Shown: positions 42,969 to 46,482 of the stretch, in pieces
Numbering within the stretch: position 1 is the first letter of the stretch
Layout of the letters: the number at the start of each line of letters is the position of its first letter
Origin: Chlorobiaceae bacterium
GTDB taxonomy: Bacteria > Bacteroidota > Chlorobiia > Chlorobiales > Chlorobiaceae
Direction: 5' to 3'
NCBI GenBank assembly: GCA_012972835.1
Contig: JABDHK010000044.1
Location: 1-46,482, forward strand
Length of the DNA stretch: 46,482 bases
The notes under the pieces: model-generated
Seen by the model: the letters and a program-made list of their open reading frames with translations, nothing else
Database searches by the model: none
What the model was told of the DNA's origin: nothing
Translations under genes and position numbers: made by a program

Positions 42969-44158
42969 CTACTCTTTTTCAAACCCTTGACTTGTAAATT
43001 TCAGGGTACTGCTATTCTCGGTAACAGTTCGCACAACGTTATCCGGTGCACCCTCAGGCAATTCGGCTTCAATTTCGATGGTTACAGTAACTCTCGCACC
43101 GACTAAGCTGGCCAGATGAGCAATGACTTCCTCGGCAATCTTGCTGGCGTCACGTCCGACACGTGTGGTATCGAGTATGGCTGTACCATGAAAACGTTTA
43201 GGTCTTGTTGAGGCGAGCTGCAATGGCTGGTCAGTAAGATTTTCGCCTACATGGTTATTTTTACCCAAGCCATCTTTTTTCGCGCGTTTACCACCAGAAG
43301 CTGGAGTTGTTGTAAGAGCCACACGCTCAGCGTTAATATGCTTGTATGCAACATCTGGTTTCACAACTAACTCAGGTGAGTTAGGGTCAGTAATTTGAAC
43401 CACCGAGCCATTGCGAAACCCCTTGTAGCGGCCTGTTGCTTCGTCAAAGCTATCGGCAAAACCAAAGCTATCCTGCGACCAGGAGAGTAACGTCAAGCCA
43501 TCGCTGATCGCCCGCAAGAGCACTGCCGAATCCTTGAGGCGCGGTAGGTAAAGGTACCGTGCAAAATCTTCAACAAGTTGTTTTACTGGTACATGGTCAC
43601 CACGCCAGAGTGGAACGCGATCTAATTCCATCCGTAAGCGCGTCGACGAAAAGCTGGTTAGATACGGTTCATCAGTACGAAGCTTCTTGCTTGCGCGCAT
43701 AGCCAGTGGCTCAGTACCTGTGAGGCGTAATACTTCCCATGTTATAGCGATTGCGGTGTGCTTTGCACTGGCACAAGCAGCCATTGCCAGGTTTCAGGCA
43801 AACGAGCGGTAACAGCACCCTCAGCGGCACTCTTCTGTGTCTCTGCTTGTGTCACATGATAGGGCGACAGATTGAGATTTGTCTGTTCATTGAGTATCGA
43901 CTGCCATGCGAGGTATTTTCTCGCTGCCTCGTCGAGGTCTTGCATACGAGTTTTATCTGCGGCGAGGAACACCAGGGTATTACGGTAGAGGCGAGGTGTA
44001 CTTCCTCGTGTTTCAAGAATTGCTTTTGCTGACACCTCGGCCAGGTTATCCGATTCTCTGCTGTATGGTTGAGTCACACCCAGCACCACCAGGCGTGCAT
44101 CCATATCGTCAGGGACATCAGCTCCGCTTTGCGGCATCGGGTGTATACGATAATCAAT
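42969..44158 (-). pseudogene. DUF499-type ATPase, C-terminal remnant with a frameshift
   Basis: Two minus-strand frames encode successive parts of one DUF499 protein. The first (open from about 44158, with ATG at 44137) has DVPDDMDARLVVLG and RLPETWQWLLVPVQ. The second (ending 42969) has ITWEVLRLTGTEP, MRASKKLRTDEPYLTSF and RMELDRVPLWRGDHV. They join if one base is restored after TCG near 43747, giving CAA-TCG-NCT-ATA-ACA-TGG, which matches the family order. The remaining N-terminal two thirds, with the nucleotide-binding loop, are missing. DUF499 ATPases occur with SNF2 helicases and DUF1156 methyltransferases in defence islands. This copy is inactive. Confidence 0.7.
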
Positions 44159-46482
44159 TCAAGTTTGCGCCCTTTAACTTCTACAAGATGTTCCGGAACA
44201 ACATGAGCAACAGCGTAACCCTGAGCCTTCTGTTCCATATCTTTTGCAATCCATTGGCATTCCGGATGGTCGAGCAAGGCTTCAACACCAGGTTCTCCTG
44301 CTGCTAACGGGCGGTAATCCAAATAAGGTGCATATTGTACTTGACGGACCGTTCCTGTTTCGTCCATTTCCACATACATCAGGCGCTTGGATACAACACG
44401 ACGGCTGCCACTGCGCGTAAGGCTTGCATCCTGAATAGCGTGTTCCAAATAGAACAGCACTCGTGGATGGGTACCATAATCGCGTTCATCGACCAGCACA
44501 GTGCCTCTTTTCAGGAGATCGCGATGACGTTCCAGGGTCAGATCGATAACAGAATCAAGAAGCGGGTGACCAGGACAGAGAAAGGCTGCCAGCGGCTGTC
44601 CCTGCGGTGCGACCAGGGATTTTTCAAAGGCGATGTGCTCATAGCGAGGTAATACGGATTCACCGATACCGATCAGACGGTCATGGTTTCTAACTGGTGC
44701 CGGTACATGAGTGATTTCAAATCGGCGGGTTTCGCGTTGTTTGGCCTGGCCACCAAGAATCTTGAGAGCTTCCAGAAAGAAAGACTCTATATAGTGCGGC
44801 TGTAATCTGCGAGCATCGGCCCTTTCCATATCTTCGCGGATTCTATGTATTTTGGTCGCATCTATGGCGTCATGCACCAACGCATGATCTTCAAGCAATG
44901 CTTGAAGATGGTTACGATCAAGTGCAGTATCAAGTACTGTGGTTAGAAAAGCTTTTGTTTCGGGTTTTTCTCCGTAACGGATCGCCTGAATGAGCAGGTC
45001 GCGTAACGACATCAGCTTGCCGTCAGCCTCAAAGGCGAGTTTACCCAATACGTCAAATACCTGACCGCCCAAGGCCTGGCGAGCCTGTTCGAGTTTTTCC
45101 AGTAGCTTGCGATAGACATCCCCTTCGCGGGTATCGTCGGCCACAAGATTCCAAAGATAGCAGACTTCTGTCTGGGCGATCCGGTGGATACGTCCAAATC
45201 GCTGTTCCAGTCTGTTTGGATTCCAAGGGAGGTCGTAGTTAACCATCAGGTGGGCGCGTTGAAGGTTAATGCCTTCACCCGCAGCATCTGTAGCAAGTAA
45301 TACCTGAACGATAGGATCGTGCCTGAAAGCTTCCTGAACTTTGAGTCGATCTTCGTGGCCAATACCACCATGAATAATAACAACAGCCGATTTGCGTCCC
45401 AGAAATCCTGTGATCCGTTCTTCTAAATAATTGAGTGTGTCGCGATGCTCTGTGAAAATGACAAGTTTCTGGTGTGGTGAGGGTATTGGCGGAGGAATTG
45501 GGCCTGAGCCATAATGGACTCCTGATTCTGTTACCTGATTTCCGCACCCAGCTGGAGTAAAAATTTCACCCAGTAGACCGGCGAGCTCTCCCCATTTAGT
45601 GTCAGTGCCACTTCGGCGAACAATCAATGCGTTCGCTTCCAATCTCTTGAGGGTTTCGATCTCAATACGCAGTTCAGCAATCGAACGCGAAGCAGTGGCC
45701 TGATCGAGTATTTCCTCTTCTGCAGCTTCCACTTCGTTATCAGGAGCTTCATCGAGGTCTTCGAAAGATTCACTGTCAAATGTTGGTACTGTGAGAGATA
45801 ACAGTGGCTCAATCTTACCGGCACGTTGGAGTAGTTCCAGCTCGCGCAGGCGGCTCTCCAATTTTTCTTTACGTCGACGTAAAGATTGATGAATGGCAGC
45901 AGGTGATGATGCAAGTCTTCGTTGAAGAATGGTTAAGGCAAAACCAACTGTACCTGCTCGCTTATCGTTCTCTAAGGCCTCAGCACGATTAAATTCTTGG
46001 CGCACATATTCGGTAACATCCTTATAGAGCGCTTCCTCTTGGGGTGACAAGTGGTAAGGTAGTGTGTAGGCAATCCGTTCAGGGAATAGTGGCGTACCGT
46101 CGAATTTCATCATGTTCTCTTTGACTACACGCCTCATCAAGTCAGAATAAACTGTTGAATGCACGCCATCGCGAAACTTGCCTTCGAATCGATCTCCATC
46201 AAGAAGCGCCATGAACAGTTGAAAGTCCGCTTCCTTGCCGTTGTGGGGGGTTGCCGACATCAGAAGAAAATGGCGAGTCAGCGTTGAAATTAATTGCCCC
46301 AGGCGATAGCGCTTGGTGTATTTAGTTTCACCACCGAAAACTGAGGCTGACATTTTGTGGGCTTCGTCGCAAACCACCAAATCCCATCGGCAATCAGGGG
46401 CTTGCAGCTTTAATTGCACATCCTCATTACGCGAGAGCTTATCGAGGCGGGCGATGACAAGGTTGGTTTCAAGAAACCAGTT
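44074..46482 (-). CDS. SNF2-family helicase, C-terminally cut (5' end outside window)
   Basis: The frame is open to the window edge on its 5' side. It contains DEAH (motif II) at its start, the SAT motif region LLMSATPHNGKEADF, VIIHGG and the C-terminal motif VI NYDLPWNPNRLEQRFGRIHRIAQTE, an RNA polymerase-associated HepA/DrmD-like arrangement of defence-locus helicases. The last sequence that fits the family is about GRKLELI (near 44152-44170); from there the frame runs 26 residues through sequence that in another frame is DUF499. Related helicases have a long helical tail here (as I recall), so the gene is probably truncated by a deletion. No promoter is visible in the window. Confidence 0.8.
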   Translation of the reverse strand, partial: NWFLETNLVIARLDKLSRNEDVQLKLQAPDCRWDLVVCDEAHKMSASVFGGETKYTKRYRLGQLISTLTRHFLLMSATPHNGKEADFQLFMALLDGDRFEGKFRDGVHSTVYSDLMRRVVKENMMKFDGTPLFPERIAYTLPYHLSPQEEALYKDVTEYVRQEFNRAEALENDKRAGTVGFALTILQRRLASSPAAIHQSLRRRKEKLESRLRELELLQRAGKIEPLLSLTVPTFDSESFEDLDEAPDNEVEAAEEEILDQATASRSIAELRIEIETLKRLEANALIVRRSGTDTKWGELAGLLGEIFTPAGCGNQVTESGVHYGSGPIPPPIPSPHQKLVIFTEHRDTLNYLEERITGFLGRKSAVVIIHGGIGHEDRLKVQEAFRHDPIVQVLLATDAAGEGINLQRAHLMVNYDLPWNPNRLEQRFGRIHRIAQTEVCYLWNLVADDTREGDVYRKLLEKLEQARQALGGQVFDVLGKLAFEADGKLMSLRDLLIQAIRYGEKPETKAFLTTVLDTALDRNHLQALLEDHALVHDAIDATKIHRIREDMERADARRLQPHYIESFFLEALKILGGQAKQRETRRFEITHVPAPVRNHDRLIGIGESVLPRYEHIAFEKSLVAPQGQPLAAFLCPGHPLLDSVIDLTLERHRDLLKRGTVLVDERDYGTHPRVLFYLEHAIQDASLTRSGSRRVVSKRLMYVEMDETGTVRQVQYAPYLDYRPLAAGEPGVEALLDHPECQWIAKDMEQKAQGYAVAHVVPEHLVEVKGRKLELIIVYTRCRKAELMSLTIWMHAWWCWV

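Noticed and set aside
1-46482. tRNA, rRNA or insertion sequence
   Set aside because: No cloverleaf with TTCRANNC arm, no rRNA core sequences and no transposase frame with DDE-type motifs were noticed by eye.

Overview
This 46.5-kb window looks like a chromosomal segment of a green sulfur bacterium (Chlorobiales). That is an inference from the gene set and the apparent family resemblance of the proteins: a half-length ClpB, a compact birA-bioBFGCDA operon, FeoAB, KdsA with a KdsC-like neighbour, and CrcB paired with DUF190. No rRNA or tRNA gene and no photosynthesis gene falls in the window, so the placement is not proven. Most of the DNA is densely packed core metabolism; three accessory patches interrupt it.

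Layout. (1) 1-1.85 kb: the 3' end of a PglZ-domain gene of a phage-defence locus (BREX-like), with one further gene starting 1 nt after it. (2) 1.9-11.9 kb: an eRF1-like protein, a CorC/HlyC-type membrane protein, a lipoprotein, a HIT protein, feoAB, topA (minus strand) and a secreted N-acetylmuramoyl-L-alanine amidase. (3) 11.9-20.4 kb: a biotin operon, birA-bioB-bioF-bioG-bioC-bioD-bioA, followed by an acyl-CoA synthetase. A near-canonical BirA operator lies just upstream of birA, so the cluster probably senses biotin and represses itself. (4) 20.4-23.9 kb: an accessory island. It holds a four-helix-bundle gene broken by one in-frame stop and surrounded by 9-bp-period GGGAC repeats, two related antitoxin remnants, a decayed MazEF-type toxin-antitoxin pair, an AT-rich TPR-like gene, palindromes and about 0.9 kb with no recognisable gene. 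(5) 23.9-42.9 kb: core genes again. These are a THUMP-like methyltransferase, ppx/gppA, prmA, an NlpC/P60 lipoprotein, aspartokinase, purM, plsY, gpsA, sixA-like, a GH3 hexosaminidase, the short ClpB, kdsA, a KdsC-like HAD protein lacking its nucleophile, a minus-strand run pyrE-tyrA-nadK-unknown, ruvX, a SOUL protein, a small membrane protein, and crcB with DUF190. (6) 42.9-46.5 kb: a wrecked defence locus on the minus strand. A large SNF2-family helicase has lost its C-terminus and runs directly into the C-terminal part of a DUF499-type ATPase that itself carries a 1-nt frameshift.

How the genes work together. The biotin cluster makes the pimeloyl chain by the BioC/BioG route, converts it to biotin with BioF, BioA, BioD and BioB, and attaches and senses biotin with BirA. 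PlsY and GpsA together supply lysophosphatidate for phospholipids. KdsA commits to KDO for lipopolysaccharide. CrcB removes fluoride. FeoAB imports ferrous iron.

The most useful signals for follow-up are the BirA operator, the deletion scar in the helicase/DUF499 locus, the antitoxin stop codon revealed by its sibling copy, the nonamer-flanked four-helix-bundle cassette, and the KdsC-like protein with Pro in place of the catalytic Asp. I did not find a convincing, intact, new multi-gene system; the defence-type genes here are partial at the window edges or decayed.
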